Assembly: GCA_963695135.1 (NCBI GenBank)
Contig: CAVOGA010000002.1
Location: 186,001 to 250,000, forward strand
DNA from: Marinihelvus sp963695135
Lineage (GTDB): Bacteria; Pseudomonadota; Gammaproteobacteria; Xanthomonadales; SZUA-36
Direction: 5' to 3'
DNA: 64,000 nucleotides
The position numbers and the translations under genes are program-made. Positions 25,641 to 35,615 of the stretch are shown here, in pieces (position 1 is the first letter of the stretch; each line of letters begins with the position of its first letter). The notes beneath the pieces are model-generated. The model was not told the DNA's origin. It worked only from the letters and a program-made list of their open reading frames with translations, and made no database searches.

Positions 25641-25661
25641 GCCTGTCCGAAACGGCGCAAC

Positions 25662-25693
25662 AAAAAACGCCCGGCGGTGCCGGGCGTTTTTTT
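25662..25693. terminator. Bidirectional terminator between sRNA B and asnS
   Basis: AAAAAACGCCCGGC, loop GGT, GCCGGGCGTTTTTTT. Stem of 8 GC-rich pairs with A-run and T-run on both sides, so it works in both directions. It lies 76 bp downstream of the asnS stop and serves that minus-strand gene; it also backs up sRNA B. Confidence 0.92.
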
Positions 25694-25768
25694 CTCACCG
25701 GCTGGTGCAGCCAGCCAGTGCCGTGCTCAGAAGTCCGCCCGGCCGGGACGCGGGGGTAGGGGATGACG

Positions 25769-27130
25769 TCACGGATATTGGCTCATGCCGGTGACGTAGT
25801 TGACCAGTCGCTCGAAGCCCAGGCCAAAGCCGGCGTGCGGCACCGTGCCGTAGCGACGCAGGTCGATGTACCAGTCGTAGGTTTCCTTATCGAGGTCCAG
25901 CTCCTCCATGCGCCGCTCGAGCACGTCCAGACGCTCTTCGCGCTGTGAGCCGCCGATGATTTCGCCAATGCCGGGCGCCAGTACGTCCATGGCCGCCACG
26001 GTTTTGCCGTCGTCGCTCAGGCGCATGTAAAAGGCCTTGATCTCGGTCGGGTAGTTCTTGACGATCACCGGCGCCTTGAAGTGTTCCTCGGTCAGGTAGC
26101 GTTCATGCTCGGTTTGCAGGTCAAGTCCCCACTCGGGTCGGATATTCAAATTTACGTCCCGAGGCGACGAGGATGTCGATCGCTTCCGCGTAGTCAATAC
26201 GCACGAACTCCGAATTGGTCATCGCCTCAAGTCGCTCGATGGCCTGCGGTTCAATGCGCTCGGCAAAAAACGCCATGTCATCCGGGCATTCTTCAAGCAC
26301 CGCGCGGAAGATGTACTTGAGAAAGTCCTCGGCCAGGTCGGCCAGGTCATCAAGGTCCGCGAAGGCGATTTCCGGCTCGACCATCCAGAACTCGGCCAGG
26401 TGGCGTGCCGTGTTCGAGTTTTCAGCGCGGAAGGTCGGCCCGAAGGTATACACCTTGCTCATGGAGAGGCAGTAGGCCTCCACGTTGAGCTGGCCGGATA
26501 CGGTCAGAAAGGTCTCCCGGCCAAAAAAGTCCTTGCGCGTAATCAACGCTGCCATCCCCGGTTCGCGGCAGGTTGGCCATGTCCAGCGTGCTGACGCGGA
26601 ACATGTGCCCGGCGCCCTCGGCATCCGAGGAAGTGATGATCGGCGTGTTGATCCAGTAGTAGCCCCGTTCATGGTAATAACGATGAATGGCCTGCGCAGC
26701 AGGCATTACGCACCCGGGTTATTGCACCGAAAGTATTGGTCCGGGGGCGCAGATGGGCCACCTCGCGCAGAAACTCGAAGCTGTGCTGCTTCGGCTGGAT
26801 CGGATAGGTGTCCGGATCACTGACCCAGCCAAGCACTTCGACGGCCGTCGCCTGAATCTCGAATGCCTGGCCGCGACCGCGGGACTCGACCAGCGTGCCC
26901 GTGCAACGTACCGAACAGCCGGCGGTCAGCTTCTGTACCTCGCTGGCGTAATTGTCCAGGTCACTGGGCGCCACCACCTGGATCGGGTGGAAGCATGAGC
27001 CGTCGGAGACATTAATAAAGGAGAATCCGGCTTTGGAGTCGCGGCGCGTGCGCACCCAACCTTCGATCGTGACTGCGGCGCCCACCGGTAATTCGCCGGC
27101 AAGGCATTGTTTAATGCTGCTGGGGGTCAT
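25769..27130 (-). CDS. asnS: Asparaginyl-tRNA synthetase, three single-base gains
   Basis: Class IIb synthetase that charges tRNA(Asn). The N-terminal OB-fold (VTIEGWVRTRRDSKAGFSFI), HSFEFLREVAHLRPRTNTFG (class II motif 1 region), HMFRVSTLDMANLPR, FGRETFLTVSGQLNVEAYC, the motif 2 block KVYTFGPTFRAENSNTARH and the C-terminal motif 3 HAGFGLGFERLVNYVTG are all present but in four frames. Single extra bases lie near 26700 (AATGCC T GCTGCG), 26530 (GCG C AAGGAC) and 26157 (TATCCG A CCCGAG). About 452 residues after repair. An essential gene, so errors are far more likely than decay. Confidence 0.92.
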
Positions 27131-27240
27131 AGCGTGTCGGTTGAATCAGCTGGTAAAGACACCAGATAATAAAGCACCGGGCAGGGTGCGTCAGCAACAG
27201 CAGCCGCGCCCGGCCCAACAAGGTCCTACAGGAGACCCGC

Positions 27241-27564
27241 ATGTCCATCAGCCTTACCAGTGTTGCCGCCGAACGGGTGCATCGATTCCTCGAGCAGGAG
27301 GGCGGGATCGCTTTGCGTGTCGGGGTCAGAAAGACCGGTTGTTCCGGCTGGGCCTACGTGGTGACCCTGGCCGAGCAGATTTCCCCCGAGGACCATTTGT
27401 TCGAAGACCATGGTGTCAAGGTGGTGGTCGATCCGGAAAGCCTGCCGATTATCGACGGCTCTGTCATTGATTTCGTGACCGAAGGACTCAACCGCACCTT
27501 CCAGTTCAAGAACCCCAATGCCAAGGAGGAGTGTGGCTGCGGAGAGAGTTTCACCATCCAGTAG
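27241..27564 (+). CDS. iscA: Iron-sulfur cluster assembly protein IscA
   Basis: A 107-residue A-type carrier that holds and delivers Fe-S clusters. Three conserved Cys are visible: GCSGWAYV (about residue 34) and CGCGESF (about 99-101). The flanking FEDHGVKVVVDPESL and NPNAKEECGCGESFTI fit IscA more closely than ErpA. A GGAGA site precedes ATG 27241. It stands alone, without iscR/S/U neighbours, divergent from asnS. Confidence 0.88.
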   Translation: MSISLTSVAAERVHRFLEQEGGIALRVGVRKTGCSGWAYVVTLAEQISPEDHLFEDHGVKVVVDPESLPIIDGSVIDFVTEGLNRTFQFKNPNAKEECGCGESFTIQ

Positions 27565-27659
27565 GGGGTCACTTCCTGCGGGGCGCGCTGTGCCCCTGCC
27601 GCCCCGCGTGAATCGACCAGCAGACCCTTCCGATCCCGCGCCAGGGGAAAAGGCATCGC

Positions 27660-28931
27660 ATGGATAGCAAATCCTTTGAGAGCAGCCCGAACGAGATATC
27701 TCGCGAATCGCTGGTCCGTATTCTTGAAATCATGCACCGGCTGGCCTCGCCTGAGGCCATGCCCGAGTTGCTGCGTGAGATTATCGAGGTGGGCAAGGTT
27801 GCCATCGTGGCGGATGCCGGCGTCCTGTGGCTGCGCGACCGGAACACGGGCAACCTGAAAATGGTCGCACCGGCCCACCGTGAGCCGCCCGTACTGGCGC
27901 CCGGTGAGGGCTGGGCGGGTCACTGCGCGGAAACCGGCGAGTTAAAAAACATTCCACGTTGCGCAGATGATGAGCGCTTTCAACGCTGGCCGGTTCACGT
28001 TGAGGGGCTGGAAACCCGGTCATTGCTGAATATTCCCGTCATTGGCCAGGACCACGAGGTGCTGGCCGTCATGCAATGGATCGGTGCCGGGGAAGGCCAG
28101 TTTGATGAGCATGATGAGTGGGTCGGGCCCGCGCTGGCCGCGCAGGCCGCGGTCGCGATCCAGCATGCCTACATGACCGACGAACTGCTTGCCAATGCCA
28201 TCCTGGCCCGCGAGGTCGCGGTTGCCAGGCAGATTCAGCAAAGCACCTTGCCCCGTTTCATGCCCGAAATTCCCGGCTATGACCTCTGTGGCCGGTTTTT
28301 GCCCACGGATCACACCGGCGGGGACCTCTACGACCTGGTGCTGCTGGACGAAAAACTGTTCCTGTTGCTGGGTGATGCAACGGGGCATGGCTTCGGTCCG
28401 GCCCTGTCCGCCACGCAGCTCCAGGCCATGCTGCGCGTCGCGTTCCGCCTGGGCGCCGACCTGGATGAGGCCTTCAAGCACGTCAATAACCAGATGGCGG
28501 AGGATCTTCCCGATGACCGCTTCATTACCGCGTTCATGGGGTTCCTGGATCCGCAGACGCATCAGCTGGTCTATCACTCGGCAGGACAGGGGCCGATCCT
28601 GCACTACGTCGCTGCAGAAAAGTCCTGCCGCTGGTACAAGCCCAGCACTTTTCCGGTTGGGGTCATGGAGATGCAAACGGCGCAGGCGGCGTTGCACCTG
28701 GATGTGGCCGCCGGCGATATCCTGGCCCTGATTTCTGACGGCATCTTCGAGTTTGCGGACGCCGCGGGCCGGCAGTTTGGCGAATCCGGTGTCGCCCGGA
28801 TTTTTGATGCCTGCCACGAGTCCCCTATGGATGAACTGGCCGATCAGCTGATACAGGCCGCCTTTCAGTTTGGCGGAGAGGTGCCACAGGCGGACGACAT
28901 TACCCTGGTCCTGGTGCGTCGCTTGCCCTGA
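27660..28931 (+). CDS. GAF domain-SpoIIE/PP2C family serine phosphatase
   Basis: A 423-residue sensor phosphatase. Residues about 15-170 form a GAF domain (ILEIMHRLASPEAMPELL, AGEGWAGH-like PGEGWAGHCAETGE). A linker helix ends REVAVARQIQQSTLP, then an SpoIIE-type PPM phosphatase (about 200-423) carries the metal-binding Asp of GGDLYDLV, GDATGHGFGPALSA and the C-terminal DDITLVLVRR. Such proteins dephosphorylate STAS-domain antagonists. The next two genes encode the matching kinase and STAS protein, so this is the phosphatase arm of a partner-switching system. The GAF ligand is unknown. Confidence 0.9.
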   Translation: MDSKSFESSPNEISRESLVRILEIMHRLASPEAMPELLREIIEVGKVAIVADAGVLWLRDRNTGNLKMVAPAHREPPVLAPGEGWAGHCAETGELKNIPRCADDERFQRWPVHVEGLETRSLLNIPVIGQDHEVLAVMQWIGAGEGQFDEHDEWVGPALAAQAAVAIQHAYMTDELLANAILAREVAVARQIQQSTLPRFMPEIPGYDLCGRFLPTDHTGGDLYDLVLLDEKLFLLLGDATGHGFGPALSATQLQAMLRVAFRLGADLDEAFKHVNNQMAEDLPDDRFITAFMGFLDPQTHQLVYHSAGQGPILHYVAAEKSCRWYKPSTFPVGVMEMQTAQAALHLDVAAGDILALISDGIFEFADAAGRQFGESGVARIFDACHESPMDELADQLIQAAFQFGGEVPQADDITLVLVRRLP

Positions 28932-29031
28932 CCCGGACTTGGTCTGGGCGCGACACAGTGTTTACACTGCGTGGTGTGCCGATGACCCGGTGCACGTGAC
29001 CTGGCAAATGGATGGCTGTGGGGGCAGGGGC

Positions 29032-29445
29032 ATGGAAAGAAAATTCCACCGTAATTTCAACGAGCTTGGCAAAATCGTCGCGTTCAGCGACGAGTTTTTT
29101 GCCAGCCAGCCCGTGGATCCCTCGCTACGGAACATCGTCGAGCTGTGCGTCGAGGAATTGTTCGTGAACCTGGTGACCTACAATCGGGAAACCAGCGAAG
29201 ACATCCTCATTTCCCTGGAGACCAACGGCGGCGGCGTCCGGGTAAGCCTGACCGACTACAATGTGGAGCGTTTCGATCCGCGCTCTGCACCCCTTCCAGA
29301 CGTTGAGGCTCCCCTGGAGGAGCGCATGACGGGAGGCCTTGGGCTTTACCTGGTCATGAAAATGGCCGACGCGATCCACTACGAATATCACGACCGCACC
29401 AGTAAAATCACCTTTGTGAAAAACGGGAATACGCACGATGTTTGA
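29032..29445 (+). CDS. RsbW-like serine kinase/anti-sigma factor (HATPase_c_2)
   Basis: A 137-residue GHKL-fold ATP-binding protein. The N box is VEELFVNLVTYN (about residue 41-52), the G1 region is SLTDYN (usually DxG; here degraded to Asp-Tyr) and the G2 region is MTGGLGLYLVMKMAD (about 103-117). Homologues phosphorylate a STAS antagonist and hold a target protein or sigma factor. ATG 29032 chosen; ATG 29008 in the same frame is possible. Its last 8 bp overlap the STAS gene, a sign of coupled translation. Confidence 0.85.
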   Translation: MERKFHRNFNELGKIVAFSDEFFASQPVDPSLRNIVELCVEELFVNLVTYNRETSEDILISLETNGGGVRVSLTDYNVERFDPRSAPLPDVEAPLEERMTGGLGLYLVMKMADAIHYEYHDRTSKITFVKNGNTHDV

Positions 29446-29740
29446 AATCACTCGTTCCAGCGATGGCGCGGTCCGCATGACTGGTCGACTGGATGCCGCC
29501 AAGGCGCCCCGGGCCCAGGAGTTCCTGGACCGGATCGAGGGACCCTGCGTGATTGACCTGGGCGAACTGGAATACATTTCCAGCGCCGGGCTTGGCGTGT
29601 TGTTGCGGACGCACAAGCGCCTGATGGGCAGCAGCGAAGGCCTGCGCCTGGTTAATGTCAATTCCCATATCAACGATATTTTCACCTACTCCGGTTTTGA
29701 CCGCCTGTTCGATATCCAGGCAATACCGATTACGGAATGA
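29438..29740 (+). CDS. STAS domain anti-sigma factor antagonist (RsbV-like)
   Basis: A 100-residue STAS protein. The phosphorylation loop reads LEYISSAGLGVLLRTHK, with Ser at the expected position (about 51-52), so it can be switched by the kinase and phosphatase encoded upstream. It overlaps the kinase gene by 8 bp. The system output could be the ECF sigma factor 90 bp downstream or another target; the sequence alone does not decide this. Confidence 0.9.
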   Translation: MFEITRSSDGAVRMTGRLDAAKAPRAQEFLDRIEGPCVIDLGELEYISSAGLGVLLRTHKRLMGSSEGLRLVNVNSHINDIFTYSGFDRLFDIQAIPITE

Positions 29741-29831
29741 TTTTTGCGGTCTTGAACAATCCGCCGGCTCGCCGCGGTGGGGGCGCTTCCGCCCCGACGC
29801 CAACCAACTTTTTGCCCGGTCTCCGGTAATC

Positions 29832-30374
29832 ATGGCTAAGGACCAGGATCTCGCCCTCATAGAGGATTGCAAGCGGGGCGACCAGCAGGCGCTGGCATCG
29901 CTGGTCCGGCGTTACGAGCGGCCGGTTTTCAACGTGGCTTATCGGATGCTTGGGACCGCGGATGAAGCGGCGGATGTGGCCCAGACGACTTTTTTGAAGG
30001 CGTTTGAAAACCTGTCGCGCTACAACCCGGAATATAAGTTTTTCAGTTGGATTTACCGCATTGCGGTAAATGAGTCGATCAACCAGCTCAACCGGCGCAA
30101 ACGCCTTGATGAGTTGGGCGAGAACCAGGTGGCGCCCGGCAATGGTCCGGATGCATCCGTTGATGCGGACATGCTGGGTATCGAAATTCAGGAGGCGCTT
30201 GCGGCCCTGAGTGATGATCACAGAGCGGTCATTGTGCTGCGTCATTTCACTGAGCACAGTTACCGTGACATCAGCATGGTGTTGCAGATTCCGGAGAAAA
30301 CGGTCAAATCCAGACTCTTTTCGGCCCGGAAGGCCATGAAGGAACAGCTGGAGCGGAAGGGGGTAACCCTGTGA
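29832..30374 (+). CDS. ECF (RpoE-like) RNA polymerase sigma factor
   Basis: A 180-residue sigma-70 family protein with regions 2 and 4 only. Region 2: LVRRYERPVFNVAYRMLG, ADEAADVAQTTFLKAFENL, KFFSWIYRIAVNESINQL. Region 4: ALAALSDDHRAVIVLRHF, YRDISMVLQIPEKTVKSRL (helix-turn-helix), RKAMKEQLE. ATG 29832 follows a weak site. The next gene overlaps its stop and encodes a membrane anti-sigma factor, the usual pairing. The regulon cannot be predicted here. Confidence 0.93.
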   Translation: MAKDQDLALIEDCKRGDQQALASLVRRYERPVFNVAYRMLGTADEAADVAQTTFLKAFENLSRYNPEYKFFSWIYRIAVNESINQLNRRKRLDELGENQVAPGNGPDASVDADMLGIEIQEALAALSDDHRAVIVLRHFTEHSYRDISMVLQIPEKTVKSRLFSARKAMKEQLERKGVTL

Positions 30375-31123
30375 TGGACAAAGACGAACTGGAACTGATC
30401 CAGGCGGGCGCAGACGGCGAGCTTGACCAGGCCGGGCGTGCAAAACTGGATGCTCTGCTCGCCGGATCGGCGCAGGCCCGCGAACAGCATGACTCGTTAT
30501 TGCGCCTGAATGCGCTCCTCGGCCAGGTGCCCCCGGTGGAGCCGCCGGAAACGCTGCACCGCCGCATCCTCGCGGACATCACGCTGCCCCGGCCGGCGGG
30601 TCGTAAATGGGCGCAATTCACGGGGTTTTTGCCCGGTGTGCTGCGCTACGGGCTGGCCGCCGGTGTGGCGGTTATCCTGACCATGGCCGTGTACCAGGGG
30701 GGCAGTCAGCTCAACGGCGTCAGCTATGACAAGCTGGTTGGAACCATCTCGGCGCGCGGCGCCGAGCTGGACCGCGTCGAGTTTCTGCAGTCCGGGGCCC
30801 AGGGCAGCGTGCGCCTGCTGGAGCGGGGTGATACCTACGCGCTCGAATTTGACCTGCAGGCAGACGGGCCGGTCAGTTTCGATGTGAATTTCGCCGACAG
30901 CGGATTGCGCTTTGACGCCTTCGCCCAGGCAGATCTCAATCTCGAGGCCATGTCACTCACGAAAAGCACCCTCAGCGCGCGGACCGGAGGCTCCCAGCGG
31001 TTTGTCGTGCTGATGCGTCATGATGCGGCCACCGACCCCGCCAACGCCCGCATCGACCTGGTGCTGTCCCGCGGTGGGGAAGTCATTGGACAAGGTGTGC
31101 TGAGAATTCATCCCGGCCGGTAG
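30371..31123 (+). CDS. Membrane-anchored anti-sigma factor
   Basis: About 250 residues: a cytoplasmic N-terminal zinc-less anti-sigma-like domain (LIQAGADGELDQAGRAKLDALL, typical of RseA/ChrR-type N-termini), one membrane helix (LPGVLRYGLAAGVAVILTMA, about residue 88-108) and a periplasmic beta-rich domain (YALEFDLQADGPVSFDVNF). GTG 30371 or ATG 30374 overlaps the sigma gene stop. Proteolytic release of the sigma factor is the expected control, and a PrsW-type membrane protease is encoded next. Confidence 0.82.
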   Translation: MMDKDELELIQAGADGELDQAGRAKLDALLAGSAQAREQHDSLLRLNALLGQVPPVEPPETLHRRILADITLPRPAGRKWAQFTGFLPGVLRYGLAAGVAVILTMAVYQGGSQLNGVSYDKLVGTISARGAELDRVEFLQSGAQGSVRLLERGDTYALEFDLQADGPVSFDVNFADSGLRFDAFAQADLNLEAMSLTKSTLSARTGGSQRFVVLMRHDAATDPANARIDLVLSRGGEVIGQGVLRIHPGR

Positions 31124-31213
31124 GCGGCTGCTGAGGGCCGTGCCGCGCCCCCTTGAGATGGCCGGCGCCCTTCGTGCAAGATAGGCGCTTCCTGCGAGGG
31201 GGCGCTCACTGCT

Positions 31214-32230
31214 TTGATCTCTGAAGACCTTTTTCTGCTTGCCCCGCTGGGCCTGCTGCCCGTGCTGCTCTACCTGCTGTTCCTGGTCTACATGGACTCC
31301 TACAAGCTGGTCAGGTTGCGGGAAGTGCTGCTGGTGATCCTGGCTGGCGCCCTGTGCAATATCGCGGCTTATTTCATCAATACGGAGCTGCGTGAGCTGC
31401 TGGACCTGTCATTTACCGCGTATTCGCGCTACGTGGCGCCCCTGACCGAGGAAATGCTCAAGGCACTGGTGGTGATCTACCTGTTCCGTGCCCACCGGAT
31501 CGGTTTTCTCATTGACGGCGCGATCCTCGGATTTGCCGTCGGCGCGGGCTTTGCCTTGGCGGAGAACCTGTTTTACCTGGCCATGGACACCGATCAGAAC
31601 TTCGCCGTGTGGATTGTGCGCGGATTCGGCACGGCGATCATGCATGGCGCGGTGACGGCCATTTTTGCAATGGTGAGCCAGGCGCTGACCGAGCGGAACA
31701 TGAAAGCCAATCCGTTGCTGTACCTGCCCGGACTGATCCTGGCGGTAACCTTGCACTCGGTTTTCAATCATTTCCCCTTTCATCCGATTGTTATGACGCT
31801 GGCCCTGATGGTGACGGTTCCGCCGCTGGTCCACGTCACCTTCCGCCTCAGCTCGGCGCGCGTACACCGCTGGCTGGAACTGGATTTTGATGCGGACGCA
31901 CTGCTGATTGAGCAGATCAATTCCGCGGAGTTCTCGCGCAGCCGGATCGGCAGGTTTCTCAACGATCTGCGCCAGGCCTTCGCGGGACCGGTGGTGGTGG
32001 ATATGCTGTGCTACCTGAGGCTCTACACGGAACTGGCCATGCGCGCCAAGGGTGTGCTGATGATGCGCGAGGCCGGTTTCGATGTTCCGGTGGGTGAGCG
32101 GACCAGGGCCAAATTCCAGGAGCTCGAATACCTGGAACGCAGCATCGGCAAGACCGGCATCCTGGCCATGAGGCCCTTCCTTCACATGGAGCGGAAGGAC
32201 CTCTGGCAGCTCAGCGTGCTCGGCAAGTAG
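31214..32230 (+). CDS. PrsW family intramembrane metalloprotease
   Basis: A 338-residue polytopic membrane protein with about eight helices. PrsW motifs are visible: TEEMLKALVV (the EExxK motif, about residue 78-87), FALAENLFYL (about 117-126), a conserved His in the AIMHGAVTAIFA helix and HSVFNHFPFHP. In Bacillus subtilis PrsW cuts the anti-sigma factor RsiW. Its position directly after an ECF sigma/anti-sigma pair suggests the same job, which is inference. TTG start at 31214 with GAGGGGG upstream; the C-terminal about 110 residues are cytoplasmic. Confidence 0.82.
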   Translation: MISEDLFLLAPLGLLPVLLYLLFLVYMDSYKLVRLREVLLVILAGALCNIAAYFINTELRELLDLSFTAYSRYVAPLTEEMLKALVVIYLFRAHRIGFLIDGAILGFAVGAGFALAENLFYLAMDTDQNFAVWIVRGFGTAIMHGAVTAIFAMVSQALTERNMKANPLLYLPGLILAVTLHSVFNHFPFHPIVMTLALMVTVPPLVHVTFRLSSARVHRWLELDFDADALLIEQINSAEFSRSRIGRFLNDLRQAFAGPVVVDMLCYLRLYTELAMRAKGVLMMREAGFDVPVGERTRAKFQELEYLERSIGKTGILAMRPFLHMERKDLWQLSVLGK

Positions 32231-32243
32231 CCCGTCCGGTCAC

Positions 32244-35200
32244 TTACAGGGGCTTGGCCTGGAGCAACTCGATCTGCGCGTCACTGACCGCCTGGCGGAA
32301 GGTCGCGAGATCACCGGTCAGGTAGCTGTTGAGCTCTGCAATGCCCGCGGCTATCGCCGCTTCCGCGTCGCTGATGTAGGCCTGCGCCGTCGGCGATGGC
32401 GCCTGCAAACCTGAGCTCACATACCATTCGGCCAGCCCGATGATGCTGGTGACCTTATCCGATTCAAAGTTGATTCCCTTGGTCTCGGGCGGCACGCGGA
32501 ACCGCTTTTCGAGTCCGTCCAGCGCCTTGATGGCTTCCCTGGCGCTTTCCGAGAGCGCCTTGAGCGCCTCCGGATCCGGTTGCTGGCTGATCAGGGTCTC
32601 GATGGTGCCGATATCCTTGCGGGCGCGGTCGATGCGCTCCAGGGCGCTCACCGCCTGTTCCTGCAGACCCTGTAGCGCCAGCAGCGCGGCGTAGCGCGCC
32701 TCCAGCGCCTGCTGGCTGACGCTGACCCGTGGATCCAGGGCGGTGCTGACATCGACCGAATCCGACGTGTCGTCAAGCTCAATCACCACCCGGTAGTCCC
32801 CGGGCGGGACGGCGGGCCCGGCAGGCAGGTCGGCTTTCGTGTCGACGGGCTCCGGCCCCGGCGCCGGTCGCACGCCGTCAACGCTCATGTCCCAGTGCAG
32901 GCGGTTGAATCCCTGGTGCACCGGATGCGTGAAGTGTCGCAGCGCTTCGCCGGCGCTGTTGAAGACAGTGACCTTGACCTTCGGGTCCTCGGACGGCTCG
33001 TCGTCCGCATCGGCGTCTTCCTTGCCGCGCTGGGCGATCCGCCGCTGCCGGTCCTTGTCCGCATCCGGGTGGGGCAGGTCAGCGCCCGTGGCCACAAAGG
33101 TAATGGCGACGCCGTAGGGCTCGTTCGGGCCGCGGTATTCGCCGGACCCGGTAAAGCGGGTCGAGGCGGTCGGTCCCTCGATATACAGCAGGCCGGTACT
33201 GGCCGAGCGGATCGCCAGCCGGGCTTCGAGGTCCGCCTCGTCCAGGTTGCGCAGGGCGCTGTAATCGTCAATCACGTAAATCGAGCGGCCGTGGGTGCCA
33301 AGCACCAGGTCCGTTTCGCGTTGCTGGATGGCCATGTCCATGACCGAGACGGTTGGGACCCCGGCCCGGAACGGCGTCCACTGATCTCCGCCGTTGGTGG
33401 ACAGGAACAGGCCGAATTCTGTGCCTGCAAACAGCAACTCCGGGTCCACCGGGTCCTGCAGAATGCTCAGCGCATAGCCCGACAGGCCATCCGGCCCCAG
33501 TCGCGTCCAGCGCTTGCCGTAGTTATCCACGCGGTAAAAATAGGGATTCATGTCCGAGCGGCGGTGGTCGTCAATCGCCACGAAGGCGGTTCCCGCCTCA
33601 AAGGGTGAGGGTGTGATCATGGCAACCCAGGCGCCCTCCGGCACGCCCCGCTGCTGGTCAATCCGGTCCCAGGTGTCGCCGCCGTCACGGGTGACATGCA
33701 CCCGGCCGTCGTCGGTGCCCACCCACAGCGTGCCCCGGGCAACCTCGCTTGCCGCCAGGGAAACGATCGAGGTGTAGTTTTCCGCAGCGGTCACATCCGG
33801 GGTCAGGCCGCCGCTTTCCCGTGACTTGAGCCCGACCGGGTCATTGCTGGTCAGGTCCCCGCTGATGATGGACCAGCTGGCGCCCCGGTCCGTGGATTTA
33901 TGCACGAACTGGCTGCCGAAATAGATGGTCGCCGGGTCAAAGGGGTCCTGGGCAAAGCCCGCATTCCAGTTAAAGCGCAGTTCGGTGCCGTCCGCGGGCG
34001 GGGCCGGCCGGACCATGCGCATTTCGCCGGTGTCGAGGTCATAGCGGGTCAGGAAACCGCCCTGGGACATGGCGTAACCACTCTGGGGGTTTTCCGGGTC
34101 GGGAATCGTGTCAAAACCGTCACCGAATCCCACCTCCTGCCAATGCAGGTTGCGGATGCCGCCGGGAACACGAACCGCGGAGGGTCCCCGCCACGAGCCG
34201 TTGTCCTGCAGTCCGCCATAGATGTTGTAGGGAATCTCGTTGTCCACGCGAACGTGGTAGAACTGCGCCAGGGGCAGGTTCCTGACAAAGCGCCAGCTTG
34301 CCCCGCGGTCCCGGGAAATCGCGAGACCGCCATCGTTGCCGATGACCAGGTGTTCCGGGTCGGCCGGGTTGATCCAGAACGCGTGGCTGTCGATGTGAAT
34401 CGTGTTGCCCGGCGCGCAGCAGTTGATCACCGGGTTGTACTCGAAGTTACGCCCCCCGTCGATCGACACGCGCAGACGCGTGGCCATGTTGTAGACCCGG
34501 TCAGGATTTTGCGGATCGGCGATCACTTCGGAGTAATAAAACGGCCGGTCTGCGACATTGTATTCTTCGTTCACGGCAGTCCAGCTTTCGCCGCCGTCGT
34601 CGGAACGGATCAGCGCGCTCTTCGTGGCCTCCACCAGGACGTAGATCCGCGAGGGCTCCGAGCGGGCAAAGCTGATCACCATGCGACCGAGCTCGCCCCT
34701 GGGTAAACCGTCTTCCCGGGTTTTCTGTTCCCAGGTCGCGCCGCCGTCATGGGACAGGTAGAGACCGGAACCCGGACCGCCGGATTCAAAGTAGTAGGGC
34801 CAGCGCCGGAACTGCCACATGGCGGCAATCAGCTTGTCCGGGTTCGAGGGATCCATCTTGATGTCCGTGCCGCCGGTGTTCTCATCAACAAACAACACCC
34901 GCTCCCAGTTCGCGCCGCCATCGGTGGTTTTATAGATGCCGCGTTCCGTATTGGGGCCCCAGAGTGTTCCGAGTGCTGCAACATAGGCCGTGTCCTGGTC
35001 CGTGGGGTGCAGCGCTATCCGGTTGATGCGTTCGCTGTTGGCCAGTCCCACCAGGGTCCAGCTGCGTCCACCGTCGATGGATTTGAACAACCCGCCGCCG
35101 ATGGAGGTGGAGTTGCGCGTATTGCCTTCACCCGTGCCCACCCAGATGATGTCCGGGTTCGACTGGTTGATGGCGACCGCGCCAATGGAGGCGACCGGTT

Positions 35201-35463
35201 GATCGTCAAACACCGGCTCCCAGGTCAGGCCACCGTTTGCCGTGATCCAGACACCCACCGGTAGCCGCCCCGATAACCATGTGATTCGGATCGTCCTGGA
35301 CCACGTCGATGGACGTGATCCGGCCGCCCACCGCTGCCGGGCCGATGGCGCGTGCCTCGAAGCCGGCGAGCAGATCCGGATCCGGCGCCGCATAGCTGAT
35401 GGTTGAACAGACGCCTGTAAGCAACAGGATGAGACGTGGATATCGGTGAAAAACGCATGGCAT
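32244..35463 (-). CDS. Secreted VPS10/sortilin-like BNR-repeat protein, one frameshift near the N-terminus
   Basis: About 1072 residues. Signal peptide (YPRLILLLTGVCSTISYA), then RAIGPAAVGGRITSIDVV and, after one extra G near 35262, VWITANGGLTWEPVFDDQ. Many Asp-box (BNR) repeats follow: SIDGGRSWT, TTDGGANWE, SHDGGATWE, SDDGGESWT, SIDGGRNFEY, STDRGASWS, TRDGGDTWD, STNGGDQWT, together giving a ten-bladed-type propeller (about 30-720). The C-terminal part has a beta domain and a long helical region (about 900-1070). Family members are often annotated as glycosyl hydrolases without proof. Probably an outer or periplasmic protein; substrate unknown. Confidence 0.85.
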
Positions 35464-35542
35464 GCCCTCCGGTAAGCGGGACAAGCCTCACGTTTCAGCG
35501 CGGCGAAGTCAACTGCAGTTTTTGGCCGTGCTGTGCCCAAAG

Positions 35543-35571
35543 AAAAAGGCCGGGACGAGCCCGGCCTTTTT
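35543..35571. terminator. Bidirectional intrinsic terminator
   Basis: AAAAAGGCCGGG, loop ACGAG, CCCGGCCTTTTT. It lies 45 bp downstream of the peroxiredoxin stop on the minus strand and upstream of the BNR-repeat gene, so it separates these two minus-strand genes. Confidence 0.92.
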
Positions 35572-35615
35572 CAATCTTGCGCTGAACCGTTCGGTTCCGC
35601 GGCAGCGTATTGCTG

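Noticed and set aside
25662..25693. Part of sRNA B
   Set aside because: It lies after a complete terminator with eight T and is a symmetric terminator best placed for asnS on the other strand.
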